64,000 bases of DNA from Arthrobacter sp. SPG23. Lineage in GTDB: Bacteria; Actinomycetota; Actinomycetes; Actinomycetales; Micrococcaceae. The DNA lies in contig NZ_JYCN01000014.1 in assembly GCF_000876655.1 (NCBI RefSeq), positions 1 through 64,000 of the forward strand, read 5' to 3'. The notes beneath the pieces were generated by a model. It made no database searches and was not told the origin of the DNA. It saw nothing but the letters and a program-made list of their open reading frames with translations. Made by a program: the position numbers and the translations under genes. The first letter of the stretch is position 1. Every line of letters starts with the position of its first letter. Shown piece after piece: positions 56,062 through 63,642 of this stretch.

Positions 56062-56236
56062 TCCTAGGGCGCTCAGATCATACTTTTACAGCGTTGGAGG
56101 GCGCGCCACGGGTTATTAGCCGAAGAAGGGGCCGAACCTGAATGATAGTTTTGTCAACGGGGAGTGTGTGAAGCCGCGCAGGCCCTCGGAATCCACCGGA
56201 ATCCGAATCAAAGATGGAACCAGTTAGGCGGGATCG
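56062..56236. promoter_or_regulatory. Divergent region of MFS transporter and Holin-X genes
   Basis: 175 bp of relatively AT-rich sequence containing both promoters. TTGACA occurs on the minus strand near 56153 and a TATGAT-like element near 56086, but their spacing does not make a standard pair. No palindrome stands out. Confidence 0.35.
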
Positions 56237-57094
56237 ATGAGCGGACGACACAGCGGCCGGACAACAGGCGGACTAAGTATTGCGGCGCTGCCCAAAACTC
56301 TGAGGCTCGTTGCGAAACTGGCACCACGGCAGCTCAATGACGAAATCGCCCTCGCGAAGATTGAGCTGAAGCGCAAGGGCATCGAGGTCGGGGTGGCTGC
56401 GGCGTTCCTGGTTGTTGCGCTGGTGTTCGTTGCCTTCCTCATCACCGGACTCATTGTTGCGGCAATCATGGGGCTTGCCACCATCATGCCCGCCTGGCTG
56501 GCAGCCCTCCTTGTGTGCGCCGTCTTCCTTGTCATCGCCCTCATCGGCGCACTGATCGGCATGAGGAAATTCAAGAAGGCCATGCCGCTGGTGCCCGAAG
56601 ACACAATCCGCGGTCTCAAACACGATCTCGGCATCGTGAAGGAAGGCTCGGAGTTCAACCCGGCTGTCCTGGACCCGACCACCGAGCAGGCAAAGGCCGC
56701 AAAGGCCGCCAAGGAAGCGAAGGCGGCGCAGGAAAAGGCGGAGAAGGAGGCCAAGGAAGCGGCGAAGCCGGACCTTGGACCGGCACCTACGGAAGCCGAC
56801 CTGCGGAGCCGGCTGGACAAGCGCCGTCGGCACCTGACGGGCGTCCGCGACGAGCTTGGCGAGGAACTCGACGTCAAGACCCAGGCGCAACTGCTGCTGG
56901 CCGCCGCCGACGCCGGCCTGAAGTCCGGCAAGGCCAGCGCAGGCCGCCAGGCAGAATCCCTCAGCCGCTCGGCATCCGCCCTGCTGAACCGTGCCGGCGA
57001 GAGCCAGGTCGGCGAGCGCTGGAAGCCGCTGGCTGCCCTGGCGGCATCGGCCGCCGTCCTCGTAGTCCTCCTCCGCAAGCTCCTCAAAGGCTAG
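56237..57094 (+). CDS. Putative actinobacterial Holin-X family membrane protein
   Basis: A 285-residue protein. The N-terminal half resembles the Holin-X/phage-holin III family: an amphipathic helix (APRQLNDEIALAKIELKRKG) followed by two membrane helices (about 50-76 and 83-108). A charged Ala/Lys/Glu coiled-coil-like stretch (about 150-180) and a further C-terminal helix (AALAASAAVLVVLLRKL) follow. Despite the family name, no lysin, structural gene or integrase is near, so a housekeeping envelope role is more likely than phage lysis. Confidence 0.82.
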   Translation: MSGRHSGRTTGGLSIAALPKTLRLVAKLAPRQLNDEIALAKIELKRKGIEVGVAAAFLVVALVFVAFLITGLIVAAIMGLATIMPAWLAALLVCAVFLVIALIGALIGMRKFKKAMPLVPEDTIRGLKHDLGIVKEGSEFNPAVLDPTTEQAKAAKAAKEAKAAQEKAEKEAKEAAKPDLGPAPTEADLRSRLDKRRRHLTGVRDELGEELDVKTQAQLLLAAADAGLKSGKASAGRQAESLSRSASALLNRAGESQVGERWKPLAALAASAAVLVVLLRKLLKG

Positions 57095-57145
57095 CGCTAC
57101 CGGCACCACCCAGGCAGTCCAAGCGGCAAGGGAAGGAGGTTAGGG

Positions 57146-57769
57146 ATGAAGTTCATCAACGCGGGCGCACGTCCGGGCCAGCGCCATGTGGACAGCGACG
57201 CCGTCTTCACCATCCCCAACATCCTGACTGTTGTCCGGTTCATGGGCGTGCCGCTCTTCATCTGGCTGGTCCTGGGTCAGAAGGAGTATGCCCTCGCCAC
57301 GATCGTGCTGGTGGTCATGGGCAGCACGGACTGGGTGGACGGGTACATCGCCCGCCGCTTCAACCAGACGTCCAGGCTGGGCCGGATCATGGATCCGGTG
57401 GCCGACCGGATGGCGCTCATTGCCGTCGCCGTCACCCTGGTGATCGCGGGCGTCGTGGAATGGTGGTACCTGACCGCCCTGGTGGTTCCGGATGCCATCC
57501 TGATGGCCGTTTCGCTGTACTACTTCCACAGCCACCCGGACCTCCCGGTCAGCCGGATCGGAAAAATCCGGACTGCGCTCCTCCTCGTTGGCACCCCGCT
57601 GCTGGTGCTCGCCAAGCTGCCCATCCCCCTGACCGAGCTGTATTTCGTCGCTGCGTGGATCTTCCTTGGCCTCGGGCTGATCGGCCACTGGGTGGCGGCC
57701 TACAACTATTTCTGGGCCATCATCCGTAAGGGCCGGCTCAAGGCTGCGGACGACGGCGGACGCGGCTGA
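57146..57769 (+). CDS. CDP-alcohol phosphatidyltransferase (PgsA-like)
   Basis: A 207-residue membrane enzyme that transfers a phosphatidyl group from CDP-diacylglycerol to an alcohol. The full CDP-alcohol signature is visible: D62-x2-D65-G66-x2-A69-R70-x8-G79-x3-D83-x3-D87. About six helices. A strong AAGGAAGGAGG site precedes the ATG. The acceptor (glycerol phosphate, inositol phosphate or other) cannot be decided. It overlaps the DMT gene by one base (TGATG). Confidence 0.92.
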   Translation: MKFINAGARPGQRHVDSDAVFTIPNILTVVRFMGVPLFIWLVLGQKEYALATIVLVVMGSTDWVDGYIARRFNQTSRLGRIMDPVADRMALIAVAVTLVIAGVVEWWYLTALVVPDAILMAVSLYYFHSHPDLPVSRIGKIRTALLLVGTPLLVLAKLPIPLTELYFVAAWIFLGLGLIGHWVAAYNYFWAIIRKGRLKAADDGGRG

Positions 57770-58674
57770 TGGTGTGGCTCGCCGTCTTCCTGGCGGTGCT
57801 GGGTGCCTTTTGCCTGGCGATCGGCGCGCAACGCCAAGGCAGTGCGGTCAAGGCCGACACCGGCGGCCTTGCGCTCAGCTCGCACGGCTTTCTTCGGCTC
57901 ATCCGCAATCCGCGCTGGGTTTTCGGTCTGTTGCTGCTCTGCGCCGGCATGGCGATGAACGCTGTAGCGCTCGTTTCGGCGCCGCTGACGGTGGTGCAGC
58001 CGATCGGGGCAATCGCACTGGTCATCACCACTGTCGTTAACGCCAAGGACCAGGGCCTGAGCATCAACCGTGCCACGGTGGTTGCCATCTCGGCGTGTGT
58101 CACCGGATCTGCGATGTTCGTCCTGCTTGCGGTGAATGTGACGCAGGAAAACCATCACGTGAGTTTCGACGACGAACTCACCATTGTGCTGCTGCTCGCC
58201 CTCGCGGTTGGCCTCTTCGGCACGCTGGCTTTGGTGTTCAAGCACCGGATGAGCGCCTTTATCTACATTCTGGGGGCAGGCGTGCTCTTCGGTTTCGTGG
58301 CAGTGCTGACCCGCATCATCGGCAAGCACCTGCTGGACCCCAACGGGCTGGTTCTGCTCAACGTGCAGTGGTATTCGGTGGTGGCCATCGCCGCAGCGGG
58401 CGGCCTGGGCTCGTGGTTTGTCCAGTCGGCGTACTCCGGCGGCCCGCCGGACCTGGTCATAGCCGGGCTTACGGTTGTTGACCCCATTGTGGGAATCGCC
58501 ATCGGCATCGCCATCCTCGGCGAACTCCGGCCGGATGTCCACGCCGTGCTGGCGATTGCCATGGGGGCGGCCGCTTCCCTTGCTATCGTGGGGGTAATCG
58601 CCCTCTCGCGGCACCATCCCGAAGTGACCAAGCGCAAGAAGGACGCGCGCAAGGCAGCGGGGCGGGTGTCCTAG
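57769..58674 (+). CDS. DMT family (EamA-like) transporter
   Basis: A 301-residue protein with about 9-10 helices, starting with a helix (VWLAVFLAVLGAFCLAIGAQRQG) typical of actinobacterial DMT/NIPA-like carriers. SAPLTVVQPIGAIALVITTVVNA and the second-half VVDPIVGIAIGIAILGE are the repeated end-of-bundle motifs. The C-terminus is basic. It is translationally coupled to the phosphatidyltransferase gene. Substrate unknown. Confidence 0.87.
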   Translation: MVWLAVFLAVLGAFCLAIGAQRQGSAVKADTGGLALSSHGFLRLIRNPRWVFGLLLLCAGMAMNAVALVSAPLTVVQPIGAIALVITTVVNAKDQGLSINRATVVAISACVTGSAMFVLLAVNVTQENHHVSFDDELTIVLLLALAVGLFGTLALVFKHRMSAFIYILGAGVLFGFVAVLTRIIGKHLLDPNGLVLLNVQWYSVVAIAAAGGLGSWFVQSAYSGGPPDLVIAGLTVVDPIVGIAIGIAILGELRPDVHAVLAIAMGAAASLAIVGVIALSRHHPEVTKRKKDARKAAGRVS

Positions 58675-58690
58675 GGGCGGCTGATACCCA

Positions 58691-58723
58691 GACTTCACCT
58701 GAAGTCCCGGCGCGAGAGCGCCG
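58691..58723 (+). promoter_or_regulatory. Two adjacent small dyads upstream of glycosyltransferase
   Basis: GACTTCA-CC-TGAAGTC (58691-58706) is followed at once by CGGCGC-GAGA-GCGCCG (58708-58723). They may form a weak terminator of the DMT transcript or an operator plus hairpin. No other signal was assigned in the 109-bp gap. Confidence 0.45.
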
Positions 58724-58783
58724 AGGGACAGCCGGCCGCCACAGCCAGCGCTGACCGCACCGTGACCACCAGGAGCTCTCCAC

Positions 58784-59980
58784 GTGACCTTGCCCGACAG
58801 CCAGCACCCACTCACCATCCTGATTGCTGCGGACACCTACCCGCCCCACGTCAACGGAGCCGCGCAATTCGGATACCGGCTGGCCAAGGGCATGACCGCC
58901 CGCGGACACGACGTCCACGTGCTGGCATGCCGTCCGGACAAGGGTAAGAGTTTCACCGAGTTCCGTGCGGAGGGTACGGTTCATCGGATCCGCTCCCACT
59001 CAGTTCCCACGCACGAGTATTTCCGCATCACCTTCCCCTGGGAGATCAAGAAGGAGATCAGCCTCCTGTTCGACCGGGTCAAGCCGGACGTGGTGCACAT
59101 CCAGAGCCACTACATGATCGGCGAGCACGTGCTCTACGAAGCCGAGCGTCGCGGGGTGCGGATCATAGCCACGAACCACTTCATGCCGGAGAACCTCAAC
59201 CCCTTCCTGCCATTCCCGCAGTGGTTCAAGGACATCGTGGGACGCATTTCCTGGAAGGACATGGGCAAGGTGATGGGCCGGGCTGACGTTGTCACCACGC
59301 CCACTCCGCTCGCCGCCAAGGCCATGCACCAGCACGCCTTCCTGCGCAAGGTCCTGCCGCTCTCCAACGGCATTGATTCGGCAGCCTATGAACTCCGCGA
59401 GGGTGAGGTGATCGAGCGGCACCCGTACCCCACCGTGCTGTTCGCGGGCCGCCTCGCCGAGGAGAAGCACGTCAACGTCCTCATCGATGCGGTGGCAAAG
59501 ACCCCGGCAGAGCTGAATGTCCACCTGGAGATCGTCGGGGGAGGCGAGGTCCGCGCCGCCCTCGAAGCCCAGGTGGCACGGCTGGGACTGGAATCCCGGG
59601 TGAAGTTCCTGGGCCTGGCGAGCGACTCCGAACTGCGCGAGGCGTACATCAAGGCGGACCTGTTCTGCATGCCGGGAACAGCTGAGCTCCAGTCCCTGGT
59701 CACTCTGGAGGCCATGTCCGCGTCCACCCCGGTGCTGCTGGCGGATGCGATGGCGCTGCCGCACCTCGTGCGCGACGGTGAAAACGGCTACCTCTTCACT
59801 CCCAACGACAGCGACGACCTCGCCGCCAAGATCACCCGGATCCTCCAGCTTCCGGCTGAAGACCTTGCAGCGATGGGCAGGGCCAGCCGCTGCATGGTGG
59901 AGCCGCACAGCATCCAGGGGACCCTTCAGACGTTCGAAGACCTCTACCGCGGCGCCACCTACGACGACAAAGTGGTGTAA
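58784..59980 (+). CDS. Family 4 glycosyltransferase
   Basis: A 398-residue GT-B glycosyltransferase (GT4). The N-terminal domain has PPHVNGAAQFGYRLAKGMTARGHDVHVLA, with the glycine-rich acceptor loop, and HIQSHYMIGEHVLYEA. The donor domain has VLFAGRLAEEKHVNVLIDA and the EX7E-type pair in ELQSLVTLEAM. It resembles mannosyl- and glucosyl-transferases for glycolipids or mycothiol-type acceptors. Its closeness to the phosphatidyltransferase gene fits glycolipid assembly, but this is inference. GTG start with AGGAGC upstream. Confidence 0.9.
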   Translation: MTLPDSQHPLTILIAADTYPPHVNGAAQFGYRLAKGMTARGHDVHVLACRPDKGKSFTEFRAEGTVHRIRSHSVPTHEYFRITFPWEIKKEISLLFDRVKPDVVHIQSHYMIGEHVLYEAERRGVRIIATNHFMPENLNPFLPFPQWFKDIVGRISWKDMGKVMGRADVVTTPTPLAAKAMHQHAFLRKVLPLSNGIDSAAYELREGEVIERHPYPTVLFAGRLAEEKHVNVLIDAVAKTPAELNVHLEIVGGGEVRAALEAQVARLGLESRVKFLGLASDSELREAYIKADLFCMPGTAELQSLVTLEAMSASTPVLLADAMALPHLVRDGENGYLFTPNDSDDLAAKITRILQLPAEDLAAMGRASRCMVEPHSIQGTLQTFEDLYRGATYDDKVV

Positions 59981-60108
59981 CCCCGAAGGCGGGTAATCCC
60001 CGCACGCCCCTGGTGCTGGTGCGCGTCTCGGGCGATTACTATTGCTAGAGTGTTTTTGCCCCGGAACTGCCGAGGCTCCCTGAGGAGCCGGCGGTCCGCG
60101 GGGCGCAC

Positions 60109-60182
60109 GGGGCTATAGCTCAGCTGGTTAGAGCGCGGGACTCATAATCCTAAGGTCCTCGGTTCAAGTCCGAGTAGCCCTA
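60109..60182 (+). tRNA. tRNA with CAT anticodon (elongator Met or Ile2)
   Basis: A 74-nt cloverleaf with D-arm GCTC/GAGC, loop CTCATAA (anticodon CAT at 60143-60145) and T-arm CTCGG/CCGAG. It lacks the three GC pairs of an initiator anticodon stem. Whether it is Met or lysidine-modified Ile2 cannot be told from sequence alone. Three weak pairs are visible: G1-U72, C27-A43 and G28-U42. Confidence 0.9.
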
Positions 60183-60245
60183 CGAGAAGTTACAGCGCCC
60201 GGCACGGGAAGCCGGTCGCATGCGCCGACAGCGCCCCTGCCAGGG

Positions 60246-60286
60246 AGCCGTGGCCGATGTTCAAACATCGGCCACGGCTCTTTTTT
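60246..60286 (+). terminator. Terminator after the CAT tRNA
   Basis: Perfect 16-bp arms AGCCGTGGCCGATGTT (60246-60261) and AACATCGGCCACGGCT (60264-60279), a 2-base loop and a run of six T. Confidence 0.93.
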
Positions 60287-60349
60287 GTTTGCCGCCCGGG
60301 GCGTGCAAAGACCCTGTGTCCGCTTGCCCGCCACACTCCGCTGCGGTAT

Positions 60350-60365
60350 GTTACTCATCAGTAAC
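60350..60365. promoter_or_regulatory. Operator-like palindrome upstream of acyl-CoA dehydrogenase
   Basis: GTTACT-CATC-AGTAAC, perfect 6-bp arms, 61 bases before the ATG. The TTACT/AGTAA half-sites resemble TetR/FadR-type operators for fatty-acid or acyl-CoA genes. No regulator gene is adjacent. Confidence 0.55.
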
Positions 60366-60426
60366 TTAATCGCCGGCGCGACGTCGGCGTCTTCTGGTCG
60401 CTGCTGATCACACGTGAAGGAACCCC

Positions 60427-61617
60427 ATGTCCAAAGCTGCTATCGACATCAACAACCTGCCGTACGCCGACGGCGACTTCTTCGCGTTCGAGCAGTTGCT
60501 CAGCGGCAAGGAACGCGACCGGCTGGCCGAAGTCCGGGAGTTCCTGGACCGCGAGGTCAAGCCGATAGCCGTCGATTGCTGGAACCGGGCCGAGTTCCCG
60601 ATGGACCTGATCCCGAAGCTGGCCGAGATCGACCTGGTCAGCCCCGTCCGGCGCCAGGGGTACTCCAACCTGTTCGCCGGAATCCTGCACGCAGAAGCCA
60701 CGCGCGCGGACACCTCCATCGCCACCTTCCTGGGTGTGCATGACGGCTTGTTCACCGGCTCCATTGAGGCCCTCGCCTCGCAGGAACAGCAGGAAGCCTG
60801 GTTGCCGGACATTTACTCGCTGAAGAAGATCGGCGCCTTTGGCCTTACCGAGCCGCTGGGTGGTTCGGATGTTGCCGGCGGCACCCGCACTACTGCCCGC
60901 CGCGAAGGCGGCAGCTGGATCCTCAACGGCGCCAAGCGCTGGATCGGCAATGCCACGTTCTCGGACTGGGTGGTCATTTATGCCCGTGACGAGGCTGACA
61001 ACCAGGTCAAGGGCTTCCTGGTTGACACCGGGACCGAGGGGTACAGCGCCACCAAGATTGAAAACAAGATCTCGCTTCGGACCGTCCAGAACGCCGACAT
61101 CACGCTCGACAACGTCGTGGTCCCGGACTTCTTCAAGCTCGCCCATGCCAACAGCTTCCGCGACACCAACAAGGTCCTGAAAGTGACCCGGCTCGCCGTC
61201 GCCTGGCAGGCTGTCGGCCAGCAGCTCGCGGCCTTCGACGTGGCCCGGCGCTACGCCGTGGAGCGCAGCCAGTTCGGCCGGCCGATCGCTTCCTTCCAGC
61301 TGGTGCAGAACCAGCTGGTGCAGATTCTTGGCAACGCCGTCAGCTCCATGGGCATGATGGTCCGGCTTTCCCAGCTTGAAGACGCCGGCGAGGCGAAGGA
61401 CGAGCAGTCCGCCCTTGCCAAGGCCTTCACGACGGCCAGGATGCGCGAAAGCGTTGCCATCGGCCGCAGCCTCCTCGGTGGCAACGGCATTGTCACGGAC
61501 TTCGAGATGGCCAAGATCTTTTCCGACGCCGAGGCGATCTATTCCTATGAGGGCACCCACGAGATCAACACCCTGGTGACTGGGCGTGCCATCACCGGGA
61601 TTTCAGCCATCGTGTAG
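60427..61617 (+). CDS. Acyl-CoA dehydrogenase, glutaryl-CoA-dehydrogenase-like
   Basis: A 396-residue FAD enzyme. The flavin/substrate stretch is GAFGLTEPLGGSDVAGGTRTTA; the catalytic base is E375 in SYEGTHEINTLVTGRAITG, the position seen in short-chain and glutaryl-CoA dehydrogenases. The protein resembles GcdH in RWIGNATFSDW and RSQFGRPIASFQLVQ. The substrate could be glutaryl-CoA or another short acyl-CoA. The site before it suggests control by an acyl-CoA-responsive repressor. Confidence 0.9.
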   Translation: MSKAAIDINNLPYADGDFFAFEQLLSGKERDRLAEVREFLDREVKPIAVDCWNRAEFPMDLIPKLAEIDLVSPVRRQGYSNLFAGILHAEATRADTSIATFLGVHDGLFTGSIEALASQEQQEAWLPDIYSLKKIGAFGLTEPLGGSDVAGGTRTTARREGGSWILNGAKRWIGNATFSDWVVIYARDEADNQVKGFLVDTGTEGYSATKIENKISLRTVQNADITLDNVVVPDFFKLAHANSFRDTNKVLKVTRLAVAWQAVGQQLAAFDVARRYAVERSQFGRPIASFQLVQNQLVQILGNAVSSMGMMVRLSQLEDAGEAKDEQSALAKAFTTARMRESVAIGRSLLGGNGIVTDFEMAKIFSDAEAIYSYEGTHEINTLVTGRAITGISAIV

Positions 61618-61636
61618 CCAATCCGGAAAGCTGTGC

Positions 61637-61698
61637 ACCTGCGGCCCTTCACCCTCCATTCCGTCTAGTCGCGGGAAGCAGGATGGAGGGCCGCAGGT
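61637..61698. terminator. Bidirectional hairpin between ACAD and M23 genes
   Basis: ACCTGCGGCCCT (61637-61648) pairs with AGGGCCGCAGGT (61687-61698); an inner CCCTCCAT/ATGGAGGG pair (61652-61659, 61683-61690) competes. The right arm lies inside the last codons of the minus-strand gene. Confidence 0.65.
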
Positions 61699-62173
61699 CT
61701 GTGACCAAGGACAGCGGGTTGATGTACTCCTCGCCCCGGCGTACACCCCAGTGCACGCACGGCAGGGATGCGCAATGACCCCTCGCCACCGTTCCGATTA
61801 CGTCTCCCCTCGACACCGCGGCACCGGTGGAAAGACCGCTTTCGACCGGCTCGAAACTACTGCGCAGCCCATTGCCGTGATCGATAGTGATCACGGGCCG
61901 GTCCACCACCACGCCCACGAAGCTGACGGTTCCGGACTCCGGGGCGGCGACCGGGGCGCCGTCGGCCGCCGCCTGGAGGTCCACGCCGCGGTGCCCGCTC
62001 ATCCACGGTTTGTCCGGGGGATCGAACGCGCGGACCACTGCCGGCCTGGGTGACAGCGGCCAGTCCCAGGCGCCGGGCCCAGCAGCTGCACCAGCCGTCC
62101 CGACCGGGCCGGAGGCCGGGGCGATGGCTGAAATGGAGAGCAGGATGGCGGCAGGGACGGCGCGGACTTTCAT
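61649..62173 (-). CDS. M23-like (LytM-type) peptidase, probably degenerate
   Basis: A 174-residue secreted protein with a signal peptide (about 1-30) and an M23 domain (about 55-150). Metal-binding positions are kept: H61 and D65 in HRGVDL and H141 in CVHWGV. The catalytic base that precedes the last histidine in HxH is C139 here, and the second catalytic histidine (YxHL block) is replaced in LRSSFEPVES. It may bind or regulate peptidoglycan hydrolysis without cutting. It is divergent from rpsB across a long leader. The start at 62173 is preferred over 62188. Confidence 0.82.
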   Translation of the reverse strand: MKVRAVPAAILLSISAIAPASGPVGTAGAAAGPGAWDWPLSPRPAVVRAFDPPDKPWMSGHRGVDLQAAADGAPVAAPESGTVSFVGVVVDRPVITIDHGNGLRSSFEPVESGLSTGAAVSRGDVIGTVARGHCASLPCVHWGVRRGEEYINPLSLVTDLRPSILLPATRRNGG

Positions 62174-62625
62174 GCCTTCAGCCTGCAATCCCGGCGTGCC
62201 TGCCGGAAGGGGCGTGCGTCGCTATGTGGACAAGGCGCCCGCCCCCGAAAATGGTCTGATCCGGTGGGGCCGCTGTAGTACACTTGACGGAGCAGTTTGC
62301 TGTGCCCTCAACGATGCCCGGCCGGCGGTTCATGCCTCCTCTTGGTCGCTTGGTCCTTCCGGACGTTCTCGTCAGCACGTCTCATTCAGGGGTGTGGGGG
62401 AGCAGTGGCTGACTACGCGCATCCAGCCCTCCCGTTCCGAAGCCCAGGCTTCAGGCTGCGGAGGATTGTGCCTCTTACGGTCAGGCCCGGCAACGGTCCT
62501 GATGAGAAGTGCAAGGGATGCCAGGAGCAACGCCCGCCTGGGCGAAGCTAATCAACCGTCAACTATTGGCAGGGTAAGAGAGCCATGGGCTCTCTCATGA
62601 ATGACCTGCCGGAAGGAGCGTCGGC
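62174..62625 (+). promoter_or_regulatory. rpsB promoter and long 5' leader
   Basis: 452 bp without a convincing gene, also the M23 promoter region. A weak plus-strand candidate promoter has TACACT at 62279-62284, giving a leader of about 335 nt. Within it a stem AGAGAGCC/GGCTCTCT (62577-62584, 62588-62595) sits 15 bases before GGAAGGAG, the rpsB ribosome site. Open frames here overlap but show no family similarity. The leader may provide S2 feedback control. Confidence 0.45.
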
Positions 62626-63507
62626 ATGCCCGTCGTAACTATGCGCCAGCTGCTTGACAGCGGCGTCCACTTTGGACACCAGACCCGTCGTTGGAACCCG
62701 AAGATGAAGCGCTTCATCTTCACGGAACGCAACGGCATCTACATCATTGACCTGCAGCAGTCGCTGTCCTACATCGACCGTGCCTACGAGTTCGTCAAGG
62801 CCACCGTTGCCCACGGCGGCACCGTGCTCTTCGTCGGTACCAAGAAGCAGGCGCAGGAATCCATCGCCGAGCAGGCCACCCGCGTTGGCCAGCCGTACGT
62901 CAACCAGCGTTGGCTCGGCGGTATGCTGACCAACTTCCAGACGGTCTCCAAGCGCATCCAGCGCATGAAGGAACTCGAAGAGATCGACTTCGACGACGTT
63001 GCCGGCTCCGCGTACACCAAGAAGGAACTCCTGCTCCTTCGCCGTGAACTCACCAAGCTCGAGACCAACCTCGGCGGTATCCGCAACCTGACCAAGGCAC
63101 CGTCCGTGCTCTGGATCGTGGACACCAAGAAGGAACACCTCGCCGTTGACGAGGCCAAGAAGCTGAACATCCCGGTTGTTGCCATCCTGGACACCAACTG
63201 CGATCCGGACGAAGTCGATTTCCCGATCCCGGGTAACGACGACGCCATCCGCTCCGTCAACCTGCTGACCCGCGTTGTTGCCGACGCAGTTGCTGAGGGC
63301 CTGATCGCCCGCAACCAGCGTGCAACGGGCACCACGGAAGCTCCGGAAGAGCCGCTGGCCGAGTGGGAGCGCGAGCTCCTCGAAGGCAGCAAGTCTGAAG
63401 AAGCTGCTCCGGCTGCTGCAGAAGAAGCTCCCGCCGCGGCAGAGGAAGCCCCGGCAGCTGCCGAGGCCACCGAGCCTGCTGCCGGCGAAGCCGACGCTGC
63501 CAAGTAG
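62626..63507 (+). CDS. rpsB: 30S ribosomal protein S2
   Basis: A 293-residue S2, part of the 30S subunit near the S1 site. The family core runs [24 protein letters not shown] through [20 protein letters not shown]. Residues from about 245 form an Ala/Glu/Pro-rich low-complexity tail of about 45 residues, a common actinobacterial extension. The ATG follows GGAAGGAG. tsf is 135 bp downstream after two hairpins. Confidence 0.98.
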   Translation: MPVVTMRQLLDSGVHFGHQTRRWNPKMKRFIFTERNGIYIIDLQQSLSYIDRAYEFVKATVAHGGTVLFVGTKKQAQESIAEQATRVGQPYVNQRWLGGMLTNFQTVSKRIQRMKELEEIDFDDVAGSAYTKKELLLLRRELTKLETNLGGIRNLTKAPSVLWIVDTKKEHLAVDEAKKLNIPVVAILDTNCDPDEVDFPIPGNDDAIRSVNLLTRVVADAVAEGLIARNQRATGTTEAPEEPLAEWERELLEGSKSEEAAPAAAEEAPAAAEEAPAAAEATEPAAGEADAAK

Positions 63508-63530
63508 GCAGACAAATAAATCTGGACCAT

Positions 63531-63559
63531 CCCCGGCACTGTCCGCAGTGCCGGGGGTT
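63531..63559 (+). terminator. First rpsB-tsf intergenic hairpin
   Basis: Perfect 10-bp arms CCCCGGCACT (63531-63540) and AGTGCCGGGG (63547-63556), then GTTT. Likely partial terminator or transcript 3' end for rpsB. Confidence 0.75.
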
Positions 63560-63560
63560 T

Positions 63561-63603
63561 CTGACAGGATGGCCGCTCACTCGGTGAGCTGCCGTCCTGT
63601 CAG
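63561..63603 (+). terminator. Second rpsB-tsf intergenic hairpin
   Basis: CTGACAGGATGGC (63561-63573) pairs with GCCGTCCTGTCAG (63591-63603), one G-U, with an inner GCTCAC/GTGAGC stem. No T-run; could be attenuator, processing site or mRNA stabiliser before tsf. Confidence 0.65.
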
Positions 63604-63642
63604 TCCGTACACCACACAAAATTTCTAGACAGAGGGGTTCAC

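Noticed and set aside
56237..57094. Phage holin, and hence a prophage remnant
   Set aside because: The Holin-X family is widespread on actinobacterial chromosomes. No lysin, capsid, integrase or att-like repeat is present.
62297..62551. Small 84-residue gene in the rpsB leader
   Set aside because: No ribosome site, no recognisable family and overlapping open frames; it is better explained as leader RNA.
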